From Pyxicephalus adspersus (lineage: Eukaryota; Chordata; Amphibia; Anura; Pyxicephalidae), in the NCBI RefSeq assembly GCF_032062135.1, contig NC_092861.1, forward strand, positions 138,000,169 to 138,064,168: a stretch of DNA of 64,000 nt, read 5' to 3'. Positions 12,202 through 23,513 of the stretch are shown here, piece by piece; position 1 is the first letter of the stretch; every line of letters starts with the position of its first letter. The position numbers and the translations under genes are program-made. The notes under the pieces were generated by a model. That model saw nothing but the letters and a program-made list of their open reading frames with translations. It had not been told where the DNA came from and did no database searches.

Positions 12202-14261
12202 ACTTCAGTTGCTATTAGGGATGTGGCATAATTAGCTATATACTAAAAGAATTTTTTTATTTGTGGGTGTTTGAACTCTTTTCTTTTCTATTGTTAGTAC
12301 TAATGTTAGGTAGCTAGTTTTTAATGTTAAGATAAGGAATAAAACAAAAAGGTAGGGAACAAAAACAGAACACGTGGAAACACTCTATAATTCAAGAAAA
12401 GGAAAAGAATATTTAATTGAGGGGGGAAAAATATAAAAGAAAGAGAAAAGAAAATTTAAAATTAAAAGGCCGCTTTTCAAGTAATTAAAGGAACATATGT
12501 CAAAAAAAGATAAAATATACTTACAGACAATGGCCGAAATGAAAAGGGGAAGAAAGAGAAATGTAATGGCCAAACCATTTAAAAGAATAAAAAAAGGAAA
12601 GAAAAACATATTTGAAACAAAGGCACAAAAGATATGAAACAAAGAAAATGGGTAATCATAGACAATCAAAAGATTAAGAAAACACAGATGTTTTCAGAAG
12701 AATTAAAAGGTAACAGACAAGTGGATTTGGTTGACCCCATCTACAGAAAACGAAGTTGTCCTTTATTTCATGGGGTTATTCCAGTATTTCAATTTTAGAA
12801 ATTCTTTTAGTTTGCAAAGAACATTTTGCAAGAAGTTAGTTATCCTGATTAGGGTCACCAGTCAAACAAAATGTGTGACTCATGAATCTCTTGCACTTTT
12901 AGTGATTTTCAAATAGAAATAATTATCATAAGAATGATTCATTCTTAAATGTACCACAAATTAAAAATAAATTCTAGAGACTAACCTAAAACACAAACTT
13001 GTTTTAATATTTAATAAAGTATCTACATTTGTAAAGTATCTACAAATGAACATTATCACAAAATTTCTCTTTTCATATACATTCAGCTTTGCTTTAAGGG
13101 AGTCAATAAAAAATAAATTCTTAAATAAAATTTATGGCTAAAGAAAACTGTGTGGTTCGCCACTCCTGAGTGAGTACCCAGGAGTAGTGTGGAGGAGGTT
13201 TTACCATGCATTCGGGGTTGTTTGCTGAAAGGCATAGTAAGTGGATGCGTTTCTCTTACCACATGTCGCAAAGGATCAAGAGCCATTTGACATCCTTCAG
13301 TTCAACTGCTCTGCAATTGCTTTGAATTTCTTCCAACTGCATTAGCATTCCTATTCAAGTCTATGGAGCGGTTTAGCAGCAGACCGCCCCTATATGCTAC
13401 ACAAGGGTTCTGAAAAAGTGTTTCAAAGTACCTGCAAAAAATTAAATTTCAATCAAACCCTTTCATGTTAAAGACAATCCGAGTTTTGGAGCAGTTGAAT
13501 ATTGGTTGACCTTGGAGAACCAAAATGGAATTGCCATAAGGAACTGCGTAACTGCACGTAAAAAAAAAAATTTAAACAGAGTAAACAATTGCATCTTAGC
13601 TGAAATAAAAGCAAAGATTGTGAGAAAATTGTATGAACATTGGCTGATAAATAGACAACCTAAAGGGCCCTTCGTTCTTCTCCATTTAACACTTTGTTAT
13701 AGAGCTTTGTTTTGTGTATAGAGCTTTTGTTAGGACGTTGGATGTTGTCATTTTATTCATTCTTTGTTGCAAATTGCTGGCGATCTCCTGTATTTTATTT
13801 TGCACCCCCTACTGTCTGTATAATGTGTGTTGAAACAGCCACTTCTCGTCTTGGTCATAAAACACCTGACTTGGAGCCAACAGCTATGTCACCAGATCTG
13901 GCAGCCTGCTGCACCCGAAACCATGTCCAGAGATGCAATGTCCATCATGATTACATTGTGGTCACCTGACTGTGGTTAAATGGACTCACATTTTGTAATA
14001 ATGAGTCTTTTGTTTTGGCTGTATAAATGGTGTTTTATATGCCAATTGATCCTGGATCCTGCTCTTGCTTGCTATAGTTTATAGGTCGTGCCTATTCATA
14101 ACTGATTTTACTAACTCAACATTCTTAAAAATAAAAGCCAGGACTTTTTAATCTCTGTGGTGCCGCATTTGTATTTTGAAGATTTGTTATTGCAGACATC
14201 TTTAACATAGATTTTAAATACATAAATAAAAATGCGATATCATATAATATATGCTGGGGAG
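12202..14261. other. Intergenic sequence, nothing recognised
   Basis: Includes an A/G-rich stretch around 12360-12660 that generates a hydrophobic-looking minus-strand open frame (12385-12669). Its composition (FFF/LLL/III from AAA/GAA runs) is explained by base bias, so I do not call it a gene. Other frames are equally unsupported. Confidence 0.4.
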
Positions 14262-14529
14262 CGGTATTTCTGAACCAGGGTTTCTCCAGAGGTTGCCAAG
14301 CGTTCCTTGAGCAATGAGAAATTTGTGCCTCTCAGGTCAGTTTAACTGACACCAATGATGTTTTTATCTTTAAATGTGACATTCATCCTGCTGGCCAGCA
14401 ATGTAGGAGGAATTCTGACCACAAAATAAATATACTGTGAGCTGTGGATATAGTAATTATAGCAGGGGTTCCCAGAAAACCTGAAAGTTTTTTCAAGGGT
14501 TTTCCTTTGTTAAAGGTAATGAAACACTG
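14262..14529 (+). mobile_element. C-family hAT-like MITE, copy 2
   Basis: Very similar to the copy at 17984-18249: 'aaccagggttt', 'gtgcctctcaggtcagttt', 'aactgacaccaat', 'aaatatactg', 'gtggatatagtaa' and 'cctgaaagtt' all recur in order, and it ends in CACTG at 14525-14529. The left terminus is damaged (CGGTATTTC for CAGTGTTTC). Confidence 0.7.
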
Positions 14530-14699
14530 CTTTAGTGGATAGATACACAGGTAGATAGATAATAAAGATAGGAAAAAGATAAATGCCAATAGAATGAAAC
14601 AAAACTAACTGATAAAGAAGGAGATACTTGTAAACCTACATTTATGATGTAAATATTATCATCCTACGCTGCTCCTTTAGATCATCCTGTGTTAGTAGA

Positions 14700-15420
14700 C
14701 AGTGTGACATGTTTCCTACAAACACTTTATTTCTTCAACTCGCTTCTGTATTTGTTTGTTTAATTGATATTTCACTTTCCCCAGGCAGGAACAAAAGAGA
14801 ACACTGCTCTTCTTAATTGGGCTTGCCTTTGTGCTGTCTGCTACTGTCGATATAAACACATCGCATGTTTGTGTCATTAGCATTGTGCACTGGATGCGTT
14901 GTATCGTCAGTAACAAGTGCACAGCCACAAAACAAATTAACAGCTGTCTCAACGGTTAATTACAAAATGGATGAAGCATTAGGGCAAAGCATTAATGTAC
15001 TCGTTAAGACAGAAAGACATTGCCTGGGCTCTTTTCCAATTAGTTAAGTCCTGGGTTGGCATGCCCTACTTCTCTGTTTACTCTCATTTCTCTTAAAACA
15101 CAAATATCTGTGAACCGAGACTTAATGCGACTCCCGATTCTGATTTTGAGCTCCATGACCTCGCTAATGACTTTTTTTTTTTTTTAAAACGCATGTTCAG
15201 TAAAATTTCATTTTGTGCTACAATTTGAGGCTCCTCTTTGTCTTTTCATATCAAGGAGAACTTTACTGACCTCTTGGTTAGGTCGTAGTTTATGGCTTTC
15301 ATACATTCAGCGGATCAATAGTCTTGTTTAATTATTACATGGCAGGGCCCGAGTTCTTTCTGTCGTACATAATTTTGATCAATAGCAAGCAGACATAACA
15401 GGGTATAGTGCAATAAAAAT
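14700..15420. other. Long unique block; strongest candidate noncoding regulatory region
   Basis: About 700 bp of non-repetitive sequence with balanced composition, many homeodomain-type TAATTA/ATTA cores (for example 'caaattaacagctgtctc', which also has a CAGCTG E-box, and 'acggttaattacaaaatgg') and few simple repeats apart from a poly-T at 15171-15186. Small open frames on both strands are interrupted and show no codon signature. The texture is like ancient conserved noncoding elements near developmental genes. Conservation was not tested. Confidence 0.3.
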
Positions 15421-16465
15421 GGCAGGCTTTAGTTAAAGGAAATCTCTATTCAGAGGAAACTACCAGTAAACATAAATAATATCAGGCCCCATGTACTTGG
15501 TTTGCAGTTTTGACTGTTAGGTGCTGCAGTGTTTGCAATGAATGGTTCAGATCTGTTCACATTAGTTTAGTTTTTCCGTTTTTAGATCGTATTTACATTC
15601 ATATTAAAACTGAAAGCCAACTTTTTCCCAAGTAATAAAAAAACAGCAGTTCCTGGCTGTAAAACGGAAATGATAAACAACATTACAATGTGCTTCCCCT
15701 CCCCCCGCCATTCCTGATCCTGGGGCTCTTCTGCACATTCTGTTAACCCAGGACTGATGAAAAGGGGCCTAAAAAATATGTTTTACCATAATTTATATTA
15801 AATGTATTTTTAAAAAAATGCACCAATGGGAAACTGTTATTACATTTTTATGTATTGCTTTGTATTGCTAACAATCAGTGAAACGTGGTATCAAGTATCT
15901 GAATTTGCCTTGGTATTAGCCTTGTTCTTCTTGTTCTTAATCATGAATTTATATGACTATTGCATCACTGCCCGATCCAAGGCTGGGGGACGGCTCCATG
16001 ACAGCCAGGCATGGCCAGGAAGTGGGTTGAAAATGCTGCCTATTATTTAACCAAGGAAACCTAGTGGTGGAAAATAATACCGGTAATTGTGAAGGTCATG
16101 CAGGAATGTTTTTTGTCAGTTTATGGGTTATTATTATTGTCTGGATTTCTACTTTAGGATAATGCATGCTGATATACACCAGCATTTAGCTAAAGCGTGC
16201 TTTTATAAACAGATTGGCAAACGTTTTATGATGGCAGAAAAAAGTGGAATAATTCAAGTACAAAATGTTTTTTTTTACCCATAATTCTTTCAAACCTATT
16301 CTTGTATAACTCTATTTAAACATGGCTTCTTCTTCAAAATGACATATTGTTTTAGTGTCACAAGGACAGGGAATTTTACCCAACAAAGATTTTGACAACA
16401 ATAAAAAAATCGCATTTTAGGGTTTCTGTTCTTTACAGAATTTTAACTGGATATGTGGTTTAAAG
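15421..16465. other. Intergenic sequence, nothing recognised
   Basis: No supported feature apart from short homopolymers. Confidence 0.4.
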
Positions 16466-16762
16466 CAGTGTTTCCCAACCTTTCTTAGTCGCGGCACATA
16501 TTTTACAATTAGAAAAATCCCACGGCACACCACCAAAAAGTCAGACACGTAAATTAGCTACCTGCTGCCATCTAGTGGAAGAGTTTTTTTTTGGTTCTGC
16601 CTATCACTATACATCGCTGGTATAGTCAAATGAAGACAAATTTTTTGCAGTAAATAAATCATTTTGGGACCAATTAACTGAAATTGGATAATTTCCCACG
16701 GTACACCCGAAGATCTCTCAAGGCACACTAGTGTGCCGCGGAACAGCGGTTGAAAAACACTG
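16466..16762. mobile_element. 297 bp non-autonomous hAT element with perfect 8 bp target duplication
   Basis: The element starts CAGTGTTTCCCAACC (16466) and ends GGTTGAAAAACACTG (16762), typical hAT-type inverted ends. It is flanked on both sides by the identical octamer GTTTAAAG (16458-16465 and 16763-16770). The interior has no transposase. Characteristic words are 'cgcggcacat', 'cacggcacacc' and 'gtgtgccgcgg'. The intact duplication shows both limits are exact and that no later rearrangement occurred. Confidence 0.9.
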
Positions 16763-16982
16763 GTTTAAAGGATCAATTTTATTTGAATTTTAGAAGGGTC
16801 TGAACTCCCTGATCATTTTGTAATTAAAAACTTTTTTTGTTTCGTTCATATCTAGGAGTCGTATCTGGATGTCCATAACCCAAAGACTACCTGTAAATGA
16901 AAAAGGATTCCCAAAGCACTATGTATTTTAGCACTTTAGCTTAAGAGCCAGTTTAGCTCACTCAGGCGTTTGTCTGTTATTG

Positions 16983-17597
16983 ACTAGTGTTGGTTGAATA
17001 GTTCGAATCAGCGGCTATTCTAAGTCTATAAGAGGGTGGGGGGGTTCAGGTTATTTTCTTGACTGTGTAGAACTGCAAGAGCAAACCGCTTCCCTGATCA
17101 TTCTTGCAGCCTTAGCGTAACTGTAGTATGTGTTCTTGGATAGAGATTATCTATCCAAGAACACAGTATTCTTGGATAGAGAAACTCTATCCAAGAACAC
17201 ATACCTCAGTTCTGCTAGGGCTGCAAGAGCAATCAGGGGAGCGGAGCTGTCAGCTGTCCGCTCCTCTGATTGCTCTTGCAGCCCTAGCAGAACTGTATGT
17301 GACTCCAAGGCCTGTGACACTGACAGGATGATTCCCACGGCTGCATTTATTCTGAGCACAGCTGTGGGAATCCTCCTGTCAGTGTGGGATCCCTGGGCAC
17401 TAGAGGTTAATTGGGGACAAGTCTCCCCATTCATCACTTCTAGTCCTCTGTGATTGGCTGAGGAAAGGTAAACCCTGATGACAGCTCAATGGTTTTCCTT
17501 TTCCTCAGTCCTCATTTAACCTCTAGTGCCCGGGGATCCCACAATGAAAGGAGGATTCCTACGGCTCCACACCATCGAACACCACCACTAATATTGA
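16983..17597. mobile_element. Multi-hairpin foldback element
   Basis: Five inverted repeats follow each other within about 430 bp. 17128-17164: arms of TGTGTTCTTGGATAGA type. 17167-17203: the same words again, inverted. 17210-17296: arms of ~38 bp starting AGTTCTGCTAGGGCTGCAAG, nearly perfect. 17321-17381: CTGACAGGATGATTCCCACG type arms. 17384-17542: outer GATCCCTGGGCACTAGAGG type arms enclosing a further 'ctgaggaaa' palindrome. The outer ends (16983 region 'ctagtgttggttgaa' and 17575-17597 'aacaccaccactaat') look like degenerate inverted termini. Open frames of 67-107 codons on both strands derive from the hairpins. No transposase is encoded. Confidence 0.7.
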
Positions 17598-17983
17598 CAC
17601 CCCCCAACTGAGGCCTATTATATGGGAAGAGACAATAACCAATTTGGTTGTAAATGTCACTACAATCAATCTCCATAAACAAGATTTTTTTTTGAACAAC
17701 ACACAGGAAGGAAGCTCAAAAAAGCATCTGGGATTGCTGGTCAGTAAAAGCCTGGGGATAATGGATTATTTCTTTTCCTTTTTTGGGTAAAATCCTGATT
17801 ATATATGTAAAATGTGGTAAATTATTTCATGGTATTTTTTTATTTCTACTTTTTTTCGCATGATATTTACATGTAAAAGTCCACCTTAGGTAAGCATCTA
17901 AAAGCCCTGAAATTGTTGGTGAATCCTACTATTTTGAATTTGATGCCAGCAGCTCCAGGAGACTCAGAGCTGTCACTCTATGG
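17598..17983. other. Intergenic sequence
   Basis: No supported feature. Confidence 0.4.
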
Positions 17984-18249
17984 CAGTGTTTCTTAACCAG
18001 GGTTTAGTGGAACCCTGGGGTTCCTCCAAAGGGGTTTCTTAAGCAAATTGTGTCTCACAGGTCAGTTAAACTGACACCAATAAGATATATGGCTAGTGGG
18101 AAGAATGTCATCCTTACGGATAGTCAAAAATGAGGCATTCTTCCCACTGACCACCACACAAATATACTGCGAGCGGTGGATATAGTAACTATAGGGTTCC
18201 TTTAAGGCCTGAAAGTTATTTAAAGGTGGTTAAAAAGGTAGTAACACTG
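17984..18249 (+). mobile_element. C-family hAT-like MITE, copy 3
   Basis: Starts CAGTGTTTCTTAACCAGGG and ends GTAACACTG. Flanks ctctatgg and ctctaaac share the first five bases, compatible with a decayed 8 bp duplication. The interior matches the copy at 14262-14529 closely, including 'tcagttaaactgacaccaat' and 'tatactgcgagcggtggata'. Confidence 0.75.
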
Positions 18250-19270
18250 CTCTAAACAGGTATTCCTGTTTGATCCTTCCCTGGCTGCTAAATAAAAGGT
18301 TATGTATGCATAAAAAGAGAAGGGTGGGGGAGTCTGGCCAGCACAGTCAGTATTAGAACATTACCTAAAAAACAAAACAAAATAGCACTATAACATGTAG
18401 CAAAGAAAGGGTTTTGCTAGAAATTACAATTTTTCTGGAGTAGTCACAATTTTTTTAGCAAACTTAAATGGACCTTGAATGTGAATAAAAATGATTGATA
18501 TATAGTATTGATAAATCTTATATTATTAATAATATATATTGATATAAAGTACTGACACACTGCAATTAAACATTTATTTGAGTTTTGGGGATTTTACCTG
18601 CATTTTTTTGAAGATGTTAACAGTGTGTATTTCATAGGCATTTGCAATTAAACATAAACATTTCTAAATGAATTAAACTGGCAAAAGAAGACACTTTTAT
18701 AAAAGAATATTTTTTCCTGATATGGAATAAGCAGACCCTGCTAAAATGTTTACTTTTCACTTGATGGCTGGCTGACTTTTTTTTTCAGAACATATCTGGT
18801 GGAGTGTTTTGTTGGGGAGGGGGCTCCGCACAGTAAAATACTTTCCTTGTTTGTTTCTAAAGATGATACAGGTTGATTGTAGAAACGAGGCGATGAGCAC
18901 TGTACTGTAAAAATCAATTTGCATTCACAGTCTAATATTTTTTTTGTTATCCTAACCTTTATTTCATGCGAATAAACAAATACCTTTTTTTTTAATGACC
19001 TTGGTAGTTATAATGCCCTGGAAATCTTTACTTCGTTTAAATATTGCATAATAATCAAAAGCCACTTTGGCCCATTGCTAAATTCAATATCAAAAGTCAC
19101 TGATGTGTGATTCTTAGCTGCCTCAAGATATTTGAAGAAAATGTGTTGTGGTTTGAAAAATATTTTTAGAATTTATATGGAAAAAAAATCCAAAGTGAAT
19201 ATGAAACACTGGATAAAAATATTGAATGTTAAACTATTTTCTTCTAACTGGTACAGCCTTTATATTCACA
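18250..19270. other. AT-rich intergenic sequence
   Basis: No gene or repeat end recognised over about 1 kb. Confidence 0.4.
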
Positions 19271-19359
19271 ATGGTTATGAGGTTGTGATGTGGTAACTAC
19301 TTCCCCATACCAGTGAACTGCTGCCTTGAGGGAGACACTACAAACATCACATGGATAGG
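19271..19359 (+). mobile_element. H-family repeat, left piece
   Basis: Words such as 'gtggtaactacttcccc', 'taccagtgaactgctgcctt' and 'gggagacactacaaacatca' parallel the H-family copy at 40744-41010 ('gctaccgcttcctca', 'gccagtgaacctctgcttcg', 'gggagagacgtagatac'). The matching right piece appears to resume at 19980, with a different element (19360-19960) in between. Confidence 0.5.
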
Positions 19360-19960
19360 AATGAGTGAGTGAAATTTTTCATTTCGATCTCGTGGCGAAC
19401 CAAACTTTTCTTGCTTACAGAACATGTAAGCGAGAACAGCCTTGTGATTCGCCACAAGGTTGTGTTCTCACCGAACTCAGATGAACTCTCAATGGAGAAA
19501 CTCCACTGAGAATTCGCCTGCAGTCACAGCTGATGTGCCTCCAATCAGCTGTGACCGCAAGTTCCCACGTTCCCTGGGCTGTACTTATCAGCCCGGTGAC
19601 CGTGGGAACTGAACTTAGATGAACTCCCAATGGAGAAACTCCATTGAGAGTTCATCTGGAGTTCGCCTGCAATCACAGCTGATTGTAAGCACTCGCATGC
19701 CTCCAATCAGCTGTGATTGCGGTTTTCCTGGTCTCTGGGCTGTACTTATCAATGATCAGTACAATGATAAACACAGCCGGGTGACCGTGGGAACTGAACT
19801 CAGATGAACTCTCATTCATCCATTGAGAGTTCGCCTGCAGTCACAGCTGATTGGAGGCACTCGCGGGCTCTACTTATCAACCCAGGGAGCATGGGAAATT
19901 TCACTTCAATGGAATTTGCGAAAGCGGTTTGCCGAAATTTTGCGGACCTATGAGAATGTC
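19360..19960. mobile_element. G-family element with three internal direct repeats
   Basis: A block containing 'gaact(c/t)agatgaactc', a small hairpin of the 'ctccattgagagttc' type, 'cgcctgcagtcacagctga', 'ccaatcagctgtga' and 'ggctgtacttatca' occurs three times, beginning near 19470, 19608 and 19792. Each block also contains inverted pairs (for example CAATCACAGCTGATT against CCAATCAGCTGTGATTG). The outer zones, 'tttcatttcgatctcgtggcg' and 'gaaagcggtttgccgaaat', look like degenerate inverted ends. Several 60-70 codon open frames on both strands come from this repeat. Superfamily unknown. Confidence 0.55.
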
Positions 19961-19979
19961 AAAGGCATTGTCGCTCAAA

Positions 19980-20099
19980 CCACACAGGATGGCTTGATTC
20001 CAAGGTGGGTCTGAACATTAGACCTTAGACTGCTTTTCATTTGTAAAACTTGGCTGCTTTGCCTAAAAAGACAATCGTTTATAGGGCTCATTAGCTCAA
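19980..20099 (+). repeat. 120 bp duplicated segment, copy 1
   Basis: Matches 23394-23513 at all but four of 120 positions by eye. The first part resembles the end of an H-family repeat ('gcttgattccaaggtgggtctgaac'), the rest ('attagaccttagactgctt', 'aagacaatcgtttataggg') seems to be unique flanking DNA carried along. Confidence 0.85.
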
Positions 20100-20189
20100 G
20101 CTTCAGTTTGCAAACACTGGGAAAGAGTCAGAGCAGTGGCCCTCTTCTTTGTCCTCTTCTATGTCTGCAATTTTCAGGGGAATAGATAA

Positions 20190-20615
20190 TACTCACCAGC
20201 TACTTTATTAGGTGCACTTTGCTAGTACTGTGTTGGACCCCTTTTGGCCTTTGGAATTGTCTTACTCCCTTGTAATTCAACAAGGTTCTAGAAACATTCC
20301 TCATGGATTTTGGTCTCTACTGATATGATAGCATCAAGCATTTGCTGCAGGTTTGTTAATTACTCATCCATGATGTGAATTTTCTGTTCCACTACCCCCC
20401 AAGGGTGCTCTATTGGATTGTGATATGGTAACTGTGGAGGACATTTGAGTAGTGTGAACTCATGTTTAATAAAGTTATCCTGATGAAAGTAGACATCAGG
20501 AGATAGGTAGATTGTGGTTATCAAGGGATGAACATGGTCAGCAACAATAATAAGATACATAAAGATACATAAGGTACCAAGGGGGTACAGTTACATAAAG
20601 TGGTCAATGAGTGTA
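20190..20615 (-). mobile_element. Decayed Tc1/mariner-type element
   Basis: The left end ('actcaccagctactttatta') pairs loosely with the reverse complement of the right end ('cattgaccactttatgtaa'), and both are next to TA. Inside lies minus-strand transposase debris (20360-20560), and the following part ('aattcaacaaggttctagaaac', 'gatatgatagcatcaagca') continues the coding remnant, broken. Limits are accurate to about 10 bp. Confidence 0.65.
20360..20560 (-). pseudogene. Tc1-like transposase C-terminal fragment
   Basis: The 66-residue minus-strand frame contains YFHQDN, which corresponds to the second catalytic aspartate of DDE transposases of the Tc1/mariner group. It is followed by FTLLKCPPQLPYHNPIEHPW, which matches the conserved PP-Q-P-NPIE-H-W region carrying the third acidic residue. 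Only 22 residues separate the two acidic residues, whereas Tc1 enzymes have 34, so about 12 residues were lost between QDN and the HEF segment. The N-terminal DNA-binding domain and first aspartate are absent. It is a dead remnant. Confidence 0.8.
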
Positions 20616-20716
20616 TAAATAAATAAATAAATATTTATTTATATTGTGTTTGTGGTAATTGTGGTCTTGCTACACATCTGTATGTCTGGAAGCTTTGAAA
20701 ATACACTGTACTGCTG

Positions 20717-20990
20717 GAGTTCCCAACCTCTGGTCCGCGTGGTCGGTGCACCCCCCAGCAGGGTCAGGAGAAGGACCCCGCAGGGGGGCGCATTGGCCAG
20801 AGCCACGGACCATGTTCCCCGTAGGGACCGCAGGCTCAGGGCAGTGGGCGGGTTGTGTCCGCTGTTTCTGGTATAATGACGTCACTCTGGGGGACGTTTC
20901 TTTCCCTTTGAGTGACACCTGGCTCCCATTTGCCCTCCAGAGTATGTGCATTTAGTGGTCCACGAGCTAGAAAAGGTTGGCGACCACTGC
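20717..20990. mobile_element. GC-rich hAT-like MITE
   Basis: The ends (CTGGAGTTCCCAACCTCTGG and, inverted, CAGTGGTCGCCAACCTTTTC) are hAT-style terminal repeats. The flanks read ctgtactg and ctgtacaa, six of eight identical. The interior is CG-rich ('ccccccagcagggtcagg', 'gaccccgcaggggggcgc') and gives spurious open frames of 76-98 codons on both strands. Confidence 0.65.
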
Positions 20991-21674
20991 TGTACAATAT
21001 CATGCAATCAACTTCACTGCTTCATTAAAGCCAACCAGAACATTATGTGGTTCAACTTCCTTGCCTATAGTACTGCTGCATTGGCTTGGGTACCAACATA
21101 TCCCATAACTATAGCATAAACTCTTTTTAGTTTTAGATAAGTGGTGAAAGTTTGAATCCTTTTTTGAGATTTGTTTTATTGTATCTGCATCACTTCCTGG
21201 AAAGATTTGCTACTGCTCTTTGTCCTAGTGACTATTTTTTGGTGGAGCCAGAAAGTTTTGGGAAATCCAAAATGATTACCAGGCAAGAAAAAATATTCAC
21301 TGGGGGTATTTGTCTAAGTGGTAACTGTCTAAGAAGAGATTTCCTTTATTTATATACACATTTTGTCTCAATTTTAATAGATATTTCTTCGGGATTAAAG
21401 GTAAAGATACCAATCAGTGAAAGTTGAATCAAGAATGGTTGCTTGTTGGTTTTCCCACTTTGCCTGGTCTTGTTTACAGGAACACAACATTCATTGTCAT
21501 TGCTTGCTTTCTTGCCTTGTTTTTTCTAAATAATGGGCACAGAGTACTAGCTCCACCTTGAGGAAGTTTATATTCTCCAAGAAGAACAAATGTATTAGAT
21601 TTCCTTTTAGTTAGTGATGTGCTGACCAGTACATTGTTACCATGTTACAAATGTTATTGTGACATGTAGACATG
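20991..21674. other. Intergenic sequence
   Basis: A 91-codon plus-strand frame (21152-21427) has no domain or splice context that I recognise. Left as unexplained sequence. Confidence 0.35.
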
Positions 21675-22445
21675 CTGCATTTTTTTAAAAGCACCAAGGT
21701 CCACCGAGAGAAAATCCGGGCCCCGGTACAAAGAAGGTGTGTGGGCCCTTATACAAAATTCTACACACATGTATGTGTGTATATTATTTATTTCTAACAA
21801 TCGTAGATTGCAGAGATACATAAAGATAAGTAATTATAGGTATAAATGTAATAATAAAGTAATATATTTATAATAATAAAAGAGCTTTATGATAGCATTT
21901 ATTGTCTGCCGAACAAAGGTGCTTTCCTGGCTTTTTTTCTAGAGAAACAATCAATTACCTAATCAAAATTATTCTGTTTTGCTAGATCAGAACCAATACT
22001 GAATACTTAGTCCACTTTCCCAAATTCGTACTGTCTCAGGACGCAGCAACTACGTGATGTATTTTTTTCCGGGCTGATGACTTTTTTCTTATTGCGCCCA
22101 GAACCCCCTTCTCCTTGACACATTCCAACGAGCGGGGAATACCCTTGTAGACCACATGACCTCTCTCCCAGGGTGACCTTTATGAATGTCTCTTACATCG
22201 TAAACTGTTGACCGCTGTCAAGTACCCTGTGACCCATCTGCGTTTTTAATTTCGAAACTAAACAGACTTGCAAAATTTTAAAAAATACAAAAAAATTAAA
22301 TGAATTAAATAAATAAATGTTCAAATTATAATAAAACTTATGGGATGCGTTGGGCTTTATGGACCCCCTTGAGCTTCATAGGCCCCAGAGCGATGTATTG
22401 GCTGCACCCCCCTCTCCTCGGGCTGGAAAGCACAACATTGCTGTG
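21675..22445. mobile_element. Possible decayed MITE, limits uncertain
   Basis: The left part 'aaatccgggccccggtac' and the right part 'cataggccccagagcgatg' have a GGGCCCC-type inverted similarity, and the right side 'tgcacccccctctcctcgg' is typical of repeat termini. There is no target duplication I can identify. Low confidence. Confidence 0.3.
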
Positions 22446-22980
22446 TGTTATGATGCACTGCAACACATTTGCAGCACAGCTGTCCAGCCTTAGTGCCTGC
22501 AGGTGGCATTTAAAGTAGAACTATTCTTATCCTTCCTTAGTTCATGTCAATTCCATTTTTGCCCTGGTTATTGATACAACTTATTGATACAGAGTGAATG
22601 AGCTCCAAGGAGGCAACATTTGGTGTCTGTGGTTGTGGTTGGTATTTAAACCTATGCAAATACCAAATTCTATAAAGTCATTATTAGCAAAAGAACTATA
22701 AGAGCTCTGAAAAGGATGAATGAGAAAACACAGTAACAGTAAAGGTAGCTGTGGTGCCATCTATGCAACACAAAAGAATATTCAACTTAAAGTACAAGGA
22801 CTACTTTAAAGAACAACCCTGGCTCAATTAATTCCTCTACTTAACTGTGTGCAGCCCACCTGAGATAATACCTACATTCCTTAATATTTCAGTAATCTTT
22901 CCTCCTACAAGGTCATGGACGACTCATTTTCCTACTGCACATGCAACACAATACCCTTGATTATTTATGGGTAACAAGCA
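22446..22980. other. Intergenic sequence
   Basis: No supported feature. Confidence 0.4.
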
Positions 22981-23371
22981 AAACTTTCCCCAGTACTTTG
23001 AAATCTTCATTCATTCCGAAATTGGTTAGGTTTATTTCAGCAAATAGCCAGCATCTTGGGACAAGGTATTTAACACATTTTTGTACTTCTTATTAAATTA
23101 ACTAAAATCCAGAGTGCCATAACATAGTGCAGCATTGGTTCTTAGTTCTAAGGAGCTGCTGAAGACCGCCATGTCTATGGGTTACCTAAGGGAATAGGTA
23201 TGAAGAAGAACCAGACATGAACTTGTCAGAAGCAAGATCTTTGGAAAGGTAAATTTGGCCTCATATGGGTTGCCCTCAGAGAGATGGGTAAGGGGGGTTT
23301 ATTAAAGAAAACTTATCAAAAGGTGAAGACCTTTAAAATGGCGCATTTTGATTCATGCATAAGCCCAGTTG
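22981..23371 (+). repeat. Tandem segmental duplication, copy 1
   Basis: The 391 bp starting 'aaactttccccagtactttg' recur at 23512-23886 with about 95% identity by eye and a few small deletions (for example 'acatagtgcagc' missing from copy 2). The offset is 531 bp. Confidence 0.9.
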
Positions 23372-23393
23372 GCAATGTGCCAGTTGCTGGGAG

Positions 23394-23513
23394 CCACACA
23401 GGATGGCTTGATTCCAATGTGAGTCTGAACATTAGACCTTAGACTGCTTTTCATTTGTAAAACTTAGCTGCTTTGCCTAAAAAGACAATCGTTTATAGGG
23501 CCCATTAGCTCAA
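23394..23513 (+). repeat. 120 bp duplicated segment, copy 2
   Basis: Near-identical to 19980-20099 (four differences seen). It lies exactly between the two copies of the tandem duplication and ends where copy 2 begins. Confidence 0.85.

Noticed and set aside
12385..12669. 94-codon minus-strand frame that looks like a multi-pass membrane protein
   Set aside because: It lies on an A/G-rich tract, so its reverse complement gives runs of Phe, Leu and Ile. No start context, splice sites or family match.
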